NCBI GenBank assembly: GCA_001789745.1
Contig: MGAN01000004.1
Location: forward strand, 1 to 64,000
DNA length: 64,000 nt
DNA from: Candidatus Roizmanbacteria bacterium RIFCSPLOWO2_01_FULL_40_13
GTDB lineage: Bacteria; Patescibacteriota; Microgenomatia; UBA1406; GWC2-37-13
Reading direction: 5' to 3'
The notes beneath the pieces are model-generated. The model was not told the DNA's origin, ran no database searches, and was given only the letters and a program-made list of their open reading frames with translations. Position numbers and translations under genes: made by a program. How positions within the stretch are numbered: the first letter of the stretch is position 1; every line of letters begins with the position of its first letter. This document shows positions 28,298-35,504 of the stretch, one piece after another.

Positions 28298-28345
28298 CGC
28301 TACGTCTTAAAATACTATAGTTAGAACAAAACAAAATGTCGTATT

Positions 28346-28407
28346 TGTCATCCTGAACTTGGTTTGGGATCTGATTGATAAGATGCTGAAATAAATTCAG
28401 CATTACA
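28346..28407. repeat. Interspersed palindromic element
   Basis: TGTCATCCTGAACTTGGTTTGGGATCTG...GATGCTGAAATAAATTCAGCATTACA. Confidence 0.7.
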
Positions 28408-28450
28408 TAGAATACAATCTGTCATTTCGTTTTGCGATCGCTATAATTTA

Positions 28451-29002
28451 ATGAAAAACGATTTTTTTCAAAACTTAGGAATAGTTTCTCAAATTTTAGT
28501 CAAATCCGTCATCTTCGGAATCCTGCCTTTTTTAATTTTTATGATGGTTACCTCACGCGTTCCGATATTTGGGATTCAGTCATTCGTAGTTTTGACAGGC
28601 AGTATGGAGCCGCTTCTACCGACCGGCAATATCGTCTTTACTCAAAATTTTGACCTTTATCAAATTGGAGACATAGTCGCTTTTAAAAGCGGAGGTGTTA
28701 ACATCACCCACCGGATAATAGATACTGAAATTAATGATAATCAATTGCTCTACAGAACTCAAGGAGATGCAAACAACAATCCTGATGGTCAATCGATAAC
28801 CGGTGACAAAATATTAGGAAGGGTTTTTTACCATATCCCCTATATTGGCAAATTTGCCATATTCTTACGGACTCTTCCCGGTTTTATAACACTAATCATC
28901 ATTCCTGCTTTGATCTTTATTATCTTGGAAATTATCAATATTAAAAACGAGCTGACAAAAGAGATTGATAAAAAATTAATACGCAAAATACAAACTATTT
29001 AG
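28451..29002 (+). CDS. Signal peptidase I, SipW/archaeal-ER type
   Basis: VLTGSMEPLLPTGNIVF catalytic Ser box; NITHRI His box; TM at both ends. Confidence 0.82.
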   Translation: MKNDFFQNLGIVSQILVKSVIFGILPFLIFMMVTSRVPIFGIQSFVVLTGSMEPLLPTGNIVFTQNFDLYQIGDIVAFKSGGVNITHRIIDTEINDNQLLYRTQGDANNNPDGQSITGDKILGRVFYHIPYIGKFAIFLRTLPGFITLIIIPALIFIILEIINIKNELTKEIDKKLIRKIQTI

Positions 29003-29009
29003 ATTTGAG

Positions 29010-29080
29010 CGTCATTCTGGTTTGTTTACCCCTCGAACCCCGATTCAGTTGGGGGAAGCGAGGTGCAGAATCGTTGTTCC
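29010..29080. repeat. Interspersed palindromic element (partial)
   Basis: GTCATTCTGG...CCCCTCGAACCCCGATTCAG...GCAGAATCG. Confidence 0.5.
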
Positions 29081-29082
29081 TT

Positions 29083-29832
29083 ATGAAACTCAATTATTAT
29101 TTTTTGTTGCTGATTCTATTCATTTTCGCTTTTCTGACCTATAAATTTACCTACTCATACTTTTCTGATTCTGCAACTTTGTCAAATAATATCCTTTCCG
29201 CTTCCGAAACATTTCCCACCCTTACACCAACCCACACTCCAACTCCTCAGATTGCAAACCATATTGTCATAAGTGAGGTACAGATCGACGGAGGGGTAAA
29301 CGAAGCTAACGATTATGATTTTATAGAGCTTTACAATCCAACTTCTTCACCAGAATCACTAAATGGCCTAAGACTTGTTAAAAGAACCAAGAATTCGGAT
29401 TCGGACACAACAATTTTTACTTTTACATCTTCTCATCGTATCAACCCTCATAGCTACTTCTTATGGGGTCATAAGTCTTCAGGCAATAATTTTGCTGATA
29501 GCATATTCGCCGATATATCATCTTCAGATACACTGGCAACGGATAACAGTATAGCTCTTAAAAATGTATCTTCAGGAAAAATTATCGATGCCCTAAGCTG
29601 GGATTCGTCATCATTATCCTACAAGGAGACAACTGAATTTTCTCCCGATCCGGGTGTTAATAAAAGTATGGAGAGAAAAGCCTTATCAGGCTCAACTGTA
29701 GATTCGATGGATTTGGAGGGAAATGATGAGTTTAAGGGTAACGGATACGACTCCGGTGATAATTCAACGGATTTTATTTTACGCTCACTTTCTCAACCAC
29801 AATATAGTACCAGTTCGGCGGAATTACCATGA
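29083..29832 (+). CDS. TasA-like N-terminus plus lamin-tail domain surface protein
   Basis: YSYFSDSATLSNNILSA; HIVISEVQIDGG...DYDFIELYNPTSSPESLNGLRLV LTD signature. Confidence 0.68.
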   Translation: MKLNYYFLLLILFIFAFLTYKFTYSYFSDSATLSNNILSASETFPTLTPTHTPTPQIANHIVISEVQIDGGVNEANDYDFIELYNPTSSPESLNGLRLVKRTKNSDSDTTIFTFTSSHRINPHSYFLWGHKSSGNNFADSIFADISSSDTLATDNSIALKNVSSGKIIDALSWDSSSLSYKETTEFSPDPGVNKSMERKALSGSTVDSMDLEGNDEFKGNGYDSGDNSTDFILRSLSQPQYSTSSAELP

Positions 29833-30911
29833 AAAAACGAATAATGCGCATAATAATTTTACTTTTGCTTATCACGGCAATACTTAATTTAAAAAATGGA
29901 ACGGGTGAATTATTCAAAAGTTCGACTGTTATGGCTGTTGGGGACTTACTGGTTGACTTCCATCGACCCCCCGGAACTCCTATGTTTGACCTTGATAGTA
30001 TGAAGCCGGGAGATAGTGAGGATCATAATGTCGACGTGATAAACGATGGAGCGTTACCTCGATTTATTGCCATACGGGGTATCAAAACTGAAGGCACAAC
30101 AATACTTCCTCTCTTGGAAAATATACTTATTATTCAGATAGCAGAAAATTCCAATATTCTATACGGGCCAAATTCTCTTAAAAGCTTCTTAAATGACAGC
30201 GCCGATGCGGACGGAGTTGCGATCCAGCTTCTCTCTGCCGGAGAACATAAAACATACAATATCAAAATCGACTTTCCTCAGTCCGCAGACAACAACTATC
30301 AGGGAAAGTCGGTAAAGATAAACTTTAGCTTCGGAGAGATCACCGGACAAAATGTAGTGATAAATGAAGTATTCTATAATCCTAAAAAGGACTTCTTCTT
30401 AGGCTTTCTTTTGGATAGACTAGATAAAGACCGTTTCGAAGATGAATATATGGATATCGATAAAAAACGACTATTTAGACGCCAATGGATAGAACTCTAC
30501 AATCCAACAGATCAAGATATTTTGCTCAAAAACTGGAGTCTGACGGACAACTCGGGGAAAAAAATATCAATCCATTTCAATAAAAAAATCAAGGCCCATG
30601 GATTCGTCTTGATTTCAAAAAGTTCATTCCTCTGGTGGTTGACAATACCATGGAAAGGCAATTTTATTCCGATTGGAAGATTTTTCGGTGACGGGTTTGA
30701 TGTTGATGGAGATAGATTAATGCTTAAAGATAGTGAAGGAATTGAGGTAGACCGCATGAGCTGGGGGAGTGACGCATCGGGATTTGATCCTCCCGGAGTT
30801 AATCCCAAAGTCGACAAAGGTCACTCCACCGAACGCCTTGCCCCCGGCTTTGACACCGATTCCTCCTCCGACTGGACCGACCGCTCCTCCCCCTCTCCCG
30901 GTCAAAAATAA
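29829..30911 (+). CDS. TasA/CalY-like plus lamin-tail domain protein
   Basis: KPGDSEDHNVDVINDG; VVINEVFYNP...QWIELYNPTDQDILLKNWSLTDNSGKK. Confidence 0.68.
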   Translation: MKKRIMRIIILLLLITAILNLKNGTGELFKSSTVMAVGDLLVDFHRPPGTPMFDLDSMKPGDSEDHNVDVINDGALPRFIAIRGIKTEGTTILPLLENILIIQIAENSNILYGPNSLKSFLNDSADADGVAIQLLSAGEHKTYNIKIDFPQSADNNYQGKSVKINFSFGEITGQNVVINEVFYNPKKDFFLGFLLDRLDKDRFEDEYMDIDKKRLFRRQWIELYNPTDQDILLKNWSLTDNSGKKISIHFNKKIKAHGFVLISKSSFLWWLTIPWKGNFIPIGRFFGDGFDVDGDRLMLKDSEGIEVDRMSWGSDASGFDPPGVNPKVDKGHSTERLAPGFDTDSSSDWTDRSSPSPGQK

Positions 30912-30930
30912 TCCCCGCACCCACCACACC

Positions 30931-30953
30931 ACTCTAACCTCGTAGGTTAGAGT
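30931..30953. repeat. REP-like palindrome ACTCTAACCT-CGT-AGGTTAGAGT
   Basis: 10-bp perfect stem; exact reverse complement of 31705-31727. Confidence 0.85.
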
Positions 30954-31036
30954 TAGGGCGTTACGACTTATCAAATACGACACTTTGTGGACTATAGTCC
31001 ATTGACAATACGGAAAAAACTATTCTTAATGAAAGC

Positions 31037-31681
31037 ATGAGAAGAGAAAAATTAGTAGAAGGTGAGATTTATCATATTTGTAATAAAAGTATTGCGAACT
31101 TCGGAATATTCAATGACATTAAAAACGGTTACAGATTTCTTTATACTTTAGATTATTATAACAATCAATTAGTAAAAACTAGCTTTTCAGATTATATAAA
31201 TATTAAAGGTAGTTATGAATATGATAATGTTCTTTTTCCCAGAGAAAATTCTTACCTAAAATTTTTGGGATTTTGTATTATGCCAGATCACTATCATTTG
31301 TTAGTAAAAATACTGATTTCTGATTTTTCAAAATATATCAGCAAAGTAGAAAACAGTTATTCGAAGTTTTTTAACGCAAAATTTAAAAGAAAAGGGCCGC
31401 TTTGGCAATCAAGATATCGTTCGGTCTGGATTAAATCAAACGAACAGCTTTTACACGTTCATCGTTATATTCACCTCAATCCAACATCGTCCGGTTTAAC
31501 CAAATATCCGGAAGAGTGGATTCTCTCTTCATACAAAGATTTTATTAAAAATCCTGAATTTCTTAATGAAAAAATAAAAGAAATTTCTATTTCCAATCCT
31601 GTTAAGTATAAAAAATTCGTTGAAGAACAGAGGGATTATCAAAAAAGATTAAAGCAGATCAAAAACCTCCTTTTGGAATAA
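31037..31681 (+). mobile_element. REP-associated tyrosine transposase (RAYT; Y1/IS200-like)
   Basis: HUH motif MPDHYHLL, KRKGPLWQSRYRS, RYIHLNPTSSGL. Confidence 0.88.
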
Positions 31682-31704
31682 TTTGGATTTGCTGCCACAA
31701 TCCA

Positions 31705-31727
31705 ACTCTAACCTACGAGGTTAGAGT
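31705..31727. repeat. REP-like palindrome ACTCTAACCT-ACG-AGGTTAGAGT
   Basis: Inverted copy of 30931-30953. Confidence 0.85.
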
Positions 31728-31790
31728 AGATTGGCAAAGACATTTAATTGTCTCAAGAAGTCTTATTTGATAGAATACTCATTATTGCTT

Positions 31791-31863
31791 GCCAGGGTAG
31801 CCAAGGTGGTCACGGCGCGTGTCTGAAAAACATGAGATCTCAGTTCGACTCTGAGCCCTGGCA
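31791..31863 (+). tRNA. tRNA-Phe (GAA)
   Basis: Acceptor GCCAGGG/CCCTGGC, loop CTGAAAA, T-arm CTCAG-TTCGACT-CTGAG. Confidence 0.88.
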
Positions 31864-31886
31864 CTTTTTTATGAATAAAAAAGTGC
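31861..31886. terminator. Bidirectional terminator-like palindrome GCACTTTTTTAT-GA-ATAAAAAAGTGC
   Basis: 12-bp perfect stem between convergent tRNA-Phe and tRNA-Val, overlapping both 3' ends; T-tract on each strand. Confidence 0.65.
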
Positions 31887-32059
31887 GCCTGTTTGGGTTC
31901 GAACCAAGGACTTCCATCTTACCTGCCCGACGCGCTGTTGTGCGCTTGGATGGGATCGAACCATCGACCCCTACTTTATAAGAGTAGTGCTCTACCACTG
32001 AGCTACAAGCGCTCTAGCAGGCGGGTAAGGATGGCACTCTGCCGCTGAGTTACAGGCGC
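31884..32059 (-). tRNA. tRNA-Val (UAC), interrupted in the anticodon loop by a ~104-nt insert carrying another tRNA
   Basis: 5' exon 32059-32025: GCGCCTG TA ACTC AGCGGCA GAGT G CCATC CTTAC; 3' exon 31920-31884: AA GATGG AAGTC CTTGG TTCGAAC CCAAA CAGGCGC A. Joined loop CTTACAA; acceptor, D and anticodon stems pair; one T-stem mismatch (C-A). Confidence 0.78.
31941..32012 (-). tRNA. tRNA-Ile (UAU), nested in the tRNA-Val anticodon loop
   Basis: GCGCTTG TA GCTC AGTGGTA GAGC A CTACT CTTATAA AGTAG GGGTC GATGG TTCGATC CCATC CAAGCGC A; every stem pairs perfectly; anticodon TAT. Confidence 0.88.
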
Positions 32060-32072
32060 TTATTGAAACTCA

Positions 32073-32078
32073 ATTATA
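32073..32078 (-). promoter_or_regulatory. Candidate -10 box (TATAAT) for the nested tRNA unit
   Basis: TATAAT on minus strand 13 nt upstream of tRNA-Val G1; no convincing -35. Confidence 0.4.
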
Positions 32079-32621
32079 CTACTTTTTCTTCATCAATTTC
32101 TGGTACTCTTTTTCACTGATTAGGTCTTTAGAGGATTCTACCCGATCAACAAACATAACTCCCTCCAAACGATCGTACTCGTGCTGAAAAATTCTGGCTA
32201 CAAAATCTTTATAAACTTATTCAACTTTTTTCCCTTCCCTGGTTATATATGTCACTCTAATCGAAATGTACCGGGGAATTAATCCACGGATTCCCGGAAT
32301 ACTCAAGCATCCCTCCCAATCACTTTTCATCTCTTTGGAAAAAGAGATTATTTTAGGATTAATTATTACCGCAGGTTTCATTTTGGGAGCTTTAGGATAG
32401 CGCGGATTGGGATGAGATGCAGCGATAAAAAGTCTAAGAGATTTATAAATTTGAGGCGCTGCAATACCAACCCCGTCCACTTCCATAACTGTCGCAACCA
32501 AATTATCTATCAACTTCTGCAGATTGGGGTCCTTAATGTTTTTTACGGATTTGGCCCTTTTCCTCAATATCTTGTGCCCAAGTTGAGCAACCTGCAACAA
32601 ATCTCCTTTACTTTTTTTCAT
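32079..32621 (-). pseudogene. def: Peptide deformylase, disrupted by in-frame TAA at 32217-32219
   Basis: GVGIAAPQ and EGCLSIPG motifs precede the stop; the same frame continues VYKDFVARIFQHEYDRLEGVMFVDRV to TAG at 32079. Usual QHExDHLxG reads QHEYDRLEG. Confidence 0.8.
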
Positions 32622-32696
32622 ATTTATTTTTCAAAAAAATATTCTAAAACATTGCCAAAACTATATAGAAATTGCTTAAGATAAAATCAATATTAT

Positions 32697-33209
32697 TCAT
32701 TCTTTAAACTTTTTATAAATATTTTTGTAAACAAAATGGAAAGCGCCTCCGAATATTTTCGGATCGGTTTTCATTAGTCTTTTAATTTCCTCTTTAGTAA
32801 AATATTTAAAATCTTTAGTCTCGTCGCTTAAGACCACTTTGTCATCGGAATAAATTTCAAACAAATTGAAATAATGGTTTTCTCGTCTGCCGATCACGAA
32901 TCGGTTATAAATTCCTCTTCCGATGAATTTGAATTTATAATCTTCTAATCCAACCTCTTCAAATGCTTCCCGCTTAAGCGCGTCTTCAAGAGATTCACCG
33001 GCCTGTACATGACCTCCGATCGGTGACACGTATTGGTGTTTATCCTGTTTATGTTCTGAAGGGACAAACAGCAACCACTCATCTTTTAAATTTATAATTT
33101 CGGATATTACACATCGGTGGAGAAGTCCCTTATCGTGCGCTTCCTTTTTGGAAGTCTTATATAGCGTCTTATTGTTTTCATCAACGATATCGACCATCTC
33201 ATCTTTCAT
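32697..33209 (-). CDS. NUDIX hydrolase, isopentenyl-diphosphate isomerase-like
   Basis: VDIVDENNKTLYKTSKKEAHDKGLLHRCV and GGHVQAGESLEDALKREAFEEVG. ORF trimmed, since its upstream part overlaps tRNA-Ala and tRNA-Arg. Confidence 0.78.
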   Translation of the reverse strand: MKDEMVDIVDENNKTLYKTSKKEAHDKGLLHRCVISEIINLKDEWLLFVPSEHKQDKHQYVSPIGGHVQAGESLEDALKREAFEEVGLEDYKFKFIGRGIYNRFVIGRRENHYFNLFEIYSDDKVVLSDETKDFKYFTKEEIKRLMKTDPKIFGGAFHFVYKNIYKKFKE

Positions 33210-33278
33210 AGGTGAAACGTAATGAATCTTCGTCTTAAACGATCCAACTGCGTTTAATTTACGAAGTGAATTATTACG

Positions 33279-33352
33279 TGGTGGACCTACCGAGAATTGA
33301 ACTCGGATCCCTGCAATGCGAATGCAGTATTCTGCCGTTGAACCATAGGCCC
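33279..33352 (-). tRNA. tRNA-Ala (CGC)
   Basis: Acceptor GGGCCTA/TAGGTCC with G3:U70, loop TTCGCAT, encoded CCA. Confidence 0.92.
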
Positions 33353-33356
33353 AATG

Positions 33357-33428
33357 TGCCTCTAGAGGGAATTGAACCCCCATATCCAGTTCCGGAAACT
33401 GACGCTCTGTCCATTGAGCTATAGAGGC
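33357..33428 (-). tRNA. tRNA-Arg (CCG)
   Basis: Acceptor GCCTCTA/TAGAGGC, loop TTCCGGA. Confidence 0.9.
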
Positions 33429-34207
33429 AATAAAAAAATAAGCAGTATTATTATAACAAGCACAAGGCGGTAATAGGCGAAGACGACCAGGGTATTTTTT
33501 TGTAAAAAATCAATGAACCATTTGACTATAAAATATGAAGATATAAAAGCTGATATAAAACCTACAGTTAAAAGTAAAAAATTATTAGAGTAATTTACTA
33601 TCACTGACCTCATTTTGTACAGATCATAAAAAGCCGCGGCAAATACGGTCGGAACCGAAAGCAAAAAGGAAAAATAGGCAGAGTCTTTTCTCTTATATCC
33701 CAATATCATCATGCCCGTAATGACTGCTCCGGCGCGTGAAACTCCGGGAATAATGGCCAGCGATTGAACTAAACCTATGATTATGGCTTGTTTATAGTCC
33801 AAATTTTTTATATTTTTTTTTAGTTTGATTTTTTCATACTTTACCAGCTTTTCCACCAGCAAAAAAACCGCTGCAACCGCGGCAAAAATTCCCAGCATCA
33901 AAAACCGGCTTTCAAAGAGTATGTTTTTGATGAATTTGTAGAGAATAAACCCGATTAAAGCCGTTGGAATAAAGGAAAAAAATACCCGCTTCATCAATTC
34001 TTTGGATTTAACGACGTCAGAAAAATAGAGCAGTATAACGGATAAGATCGCGCCTGACTGAATAAAAACTTCAAATAATTTAATGAAATCATTTTGTTGA
34101 ATTCCCAGTAACTTTGATGTGAAGATTAAATGAAAAGTTGATGATATAGGCAAAAACTCCGTTATCCCCTCCACCACACCTAGTATCGCGGCTTGAATAA
34201 TATTCAT
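33419..34207 (-). CDS. uppP: Undecaprenyl-diphosphatase
   Basis: GVVEGITEFLPISSTFHL and IPGVSRAGAVITGM motifs. Confidence 0.92.
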   Translation of the reverse strand: MNIIQAAILGVVEGITEFLPISSTFHLIFTSKLLGIQQNDFIKLFEVFIQSGAILSVILLYFSDVVKSKELMKRVFFSFIPTALIGFILYKFIKNILFESRFLMLGIFAAVAAVFLLVEKLVKYEKIKLKKNIKNLDYKQAIIIGLVQSLAIIPGVSRAGAVITGMMILGYKRKDSAYFSFLLSVPTVFAAAFYDLYKMRSVIVNYSNNFLLLTVGFISAFISSYFIVKWFIDFLQKNTLVVFAYYRLVLVIIILLIFLLPL

Positions 34208-34217
34208 TTCCGGTTAC

Positions 34218-34311
34218 GTCATTCTGAAAAAGCAGTATGATTAAAAAGTCTATCACGAAGGCGATTTTCTGAAATAAAATCAGGGATCCTTCGCTTTCGC
34301 TCAGGATGACA
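34218..34311. repeat. Interspersed palindromic element
   Basis: GTCATTCTGAAAAAG...CTTTCGCTCAGGATGACA. Confidence 0.65.
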
Positions 34312-34332
34312 TAATAAAGTATAATACATAGA

Positions 34333-35451
34333 ATGAAAATAGCCTTGGTTCATGATCAGTTGCAGGAGTTCGGCGGGGCCGAAAGAGTCTTGGTAGCCCT
34401 AAAAAAAATCTTCCCGGCAGCTGATGTTTTTACATCTTTTTATAATCCTGTTACGCTCGGTGTTAACAATCGACATTTTAAAAACTGGAAAATCGATACA
34501 TCTTGGGCAGATAAATTGCCTTTGATGAAAAAACTTCACTCTCCTTTGCGGTTTATAATTCCCTGGGTGTGGGAAAGTTTTGATTTTACAGATTATGATT
34601 TAGTTATTTCCTCATCGGGATCCTACATGTCCAAAGGAATCATAACCAGACCTGAGGCTTTACATATTTGTTACCTGCACCATCAACCTCGCTATCTTTA
34701 CTTTTATCAGACGGCAATCGAATGGCAGAAATACTTACCCGTAAAAATCTACGGACATCTGATTAATCACGGTCTTCGCCAGTGGGATTATATTTCATCC
34801 CAAAGAGTCGATTACTTCATCGCCAACTCCGAAGAAACCAAAAGGCGAATCCGCAAATTCTACCGCCGCGACTCATCCGTCATCTATCCTCCAGTAAATA
34901 TTCCAAAAAAAATTGCTACCGACTACCGACAACCGAATGCCGAATACTTTCTTACGGTCTCCCGTCTCGCCCGTGCCAAACAGATTGGCATTCTGATTCA
35001 GGCGGCAAATCAAATGAAATTTGATTTAAAAATTGTCGGTTCCGGCCGGGATCAATCTTATTTAAAATCTCTTGCCGGTCCAACCGTTGAGTTTTTGGGT
35101 AATTTGCCGGATGAAAAATTACCCGCACTTTTTCAAAATGCCAAAGCGTTCCTTTTCTCGGCAATTGATGAAGAATTCGGTATAGCCGCAGTTGAAGCGA
35201 TGGGATACGGTTTACCCGTTATAACTTACGCTTCCGGGGGTTTGAAAGAAACCGTCAGACATGGTCTTAATGGTTTTCTTTTTGATGAATTGAATCCGTC
35301 ATCGCTCATTACTCAAATAAAAAAACTGGAGGGTTTAACTAAAAATAAATACCTGCAAATGCGCAAAATGGCAAGAAACGAATCGGAAAAATATAGTTTT
35401 GAAAAATTTAAACAACAGTTATTAAAATTTATTAGTAAATTCAGGAATTAA
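34333..35451 (+). CDS. Glycosyltransferase family 4
   Basis: QEFGGAERVLVALKKIFP; LTVSRLARAKQI; DEEFGIAAVEAMGYGLPV. Confidence 0.85.
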   Translation: MKIALVHDQLQEFGGAERVLVALKKIFPAADVFTSFYNPVTLGVNNRHFKNWKIDTSWADKLPLMKKLHSPLRFIIPWVWESFDFTDYDLVISSSGSYMSKGIITRPEALHICYLHHQPRYLYFYQTAIEWQKYLPVKIYGHLINHGLRQWDYISSQRVDYFIANSEETKRRIRKFYRRDSSVIYPPVNIPKKIATDYRQPNAEYFLTVSRLARAKQIGILIQAANQMKFDLKIVGSGRDQSYLKSLAGPTVEFLGNLPDEKLPALFQNAKAFLFSAIDEEFGIAAVEAMGYGLPVITYASGGLKETVRHGLNGFLFDELNPSSLITQIKKLEGLTKNKYLQMRKMARNESEKYSFEKFKQQLLKFISKFRN

Positions 35452-35504
35452 CTTTACGGATGCTTCGATTAATCGATTAATTAGAGCATTCATAAATAAA
35501 ATCT

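Noticed and set aside
28212-28403. Small ORF MLNLFQHLINQIPNQVQDDKYDILF
   Set aside because: Translation of an interspersed palindromic element; no independent coding support.
31748-31981. 77-aa ORF spanning the tRNA-Phe/tRNA-Val region
   Set aside because: Lies across structured tRNA genes; spurious.
31921-32024. Group I or archaeal-type intron in tRNA-Val
   Set aside because: The insert is 104 nt and mostly occupied by a tRNA; no room for a group I core, and the junction helix has single-nucleotide bulge/mismatch rather than a proper 3-nt/4-bp/3-nt BHB. Reported as an unexplained nested tRNA.
32217-32219. Alternative genetic code or stop recoding in def
   Set aside because: The stop is TAA, not TGA; other genes end normally at TAA, and the downstream metal-ligand motif is mutated too. 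Pseudogene is simpler.
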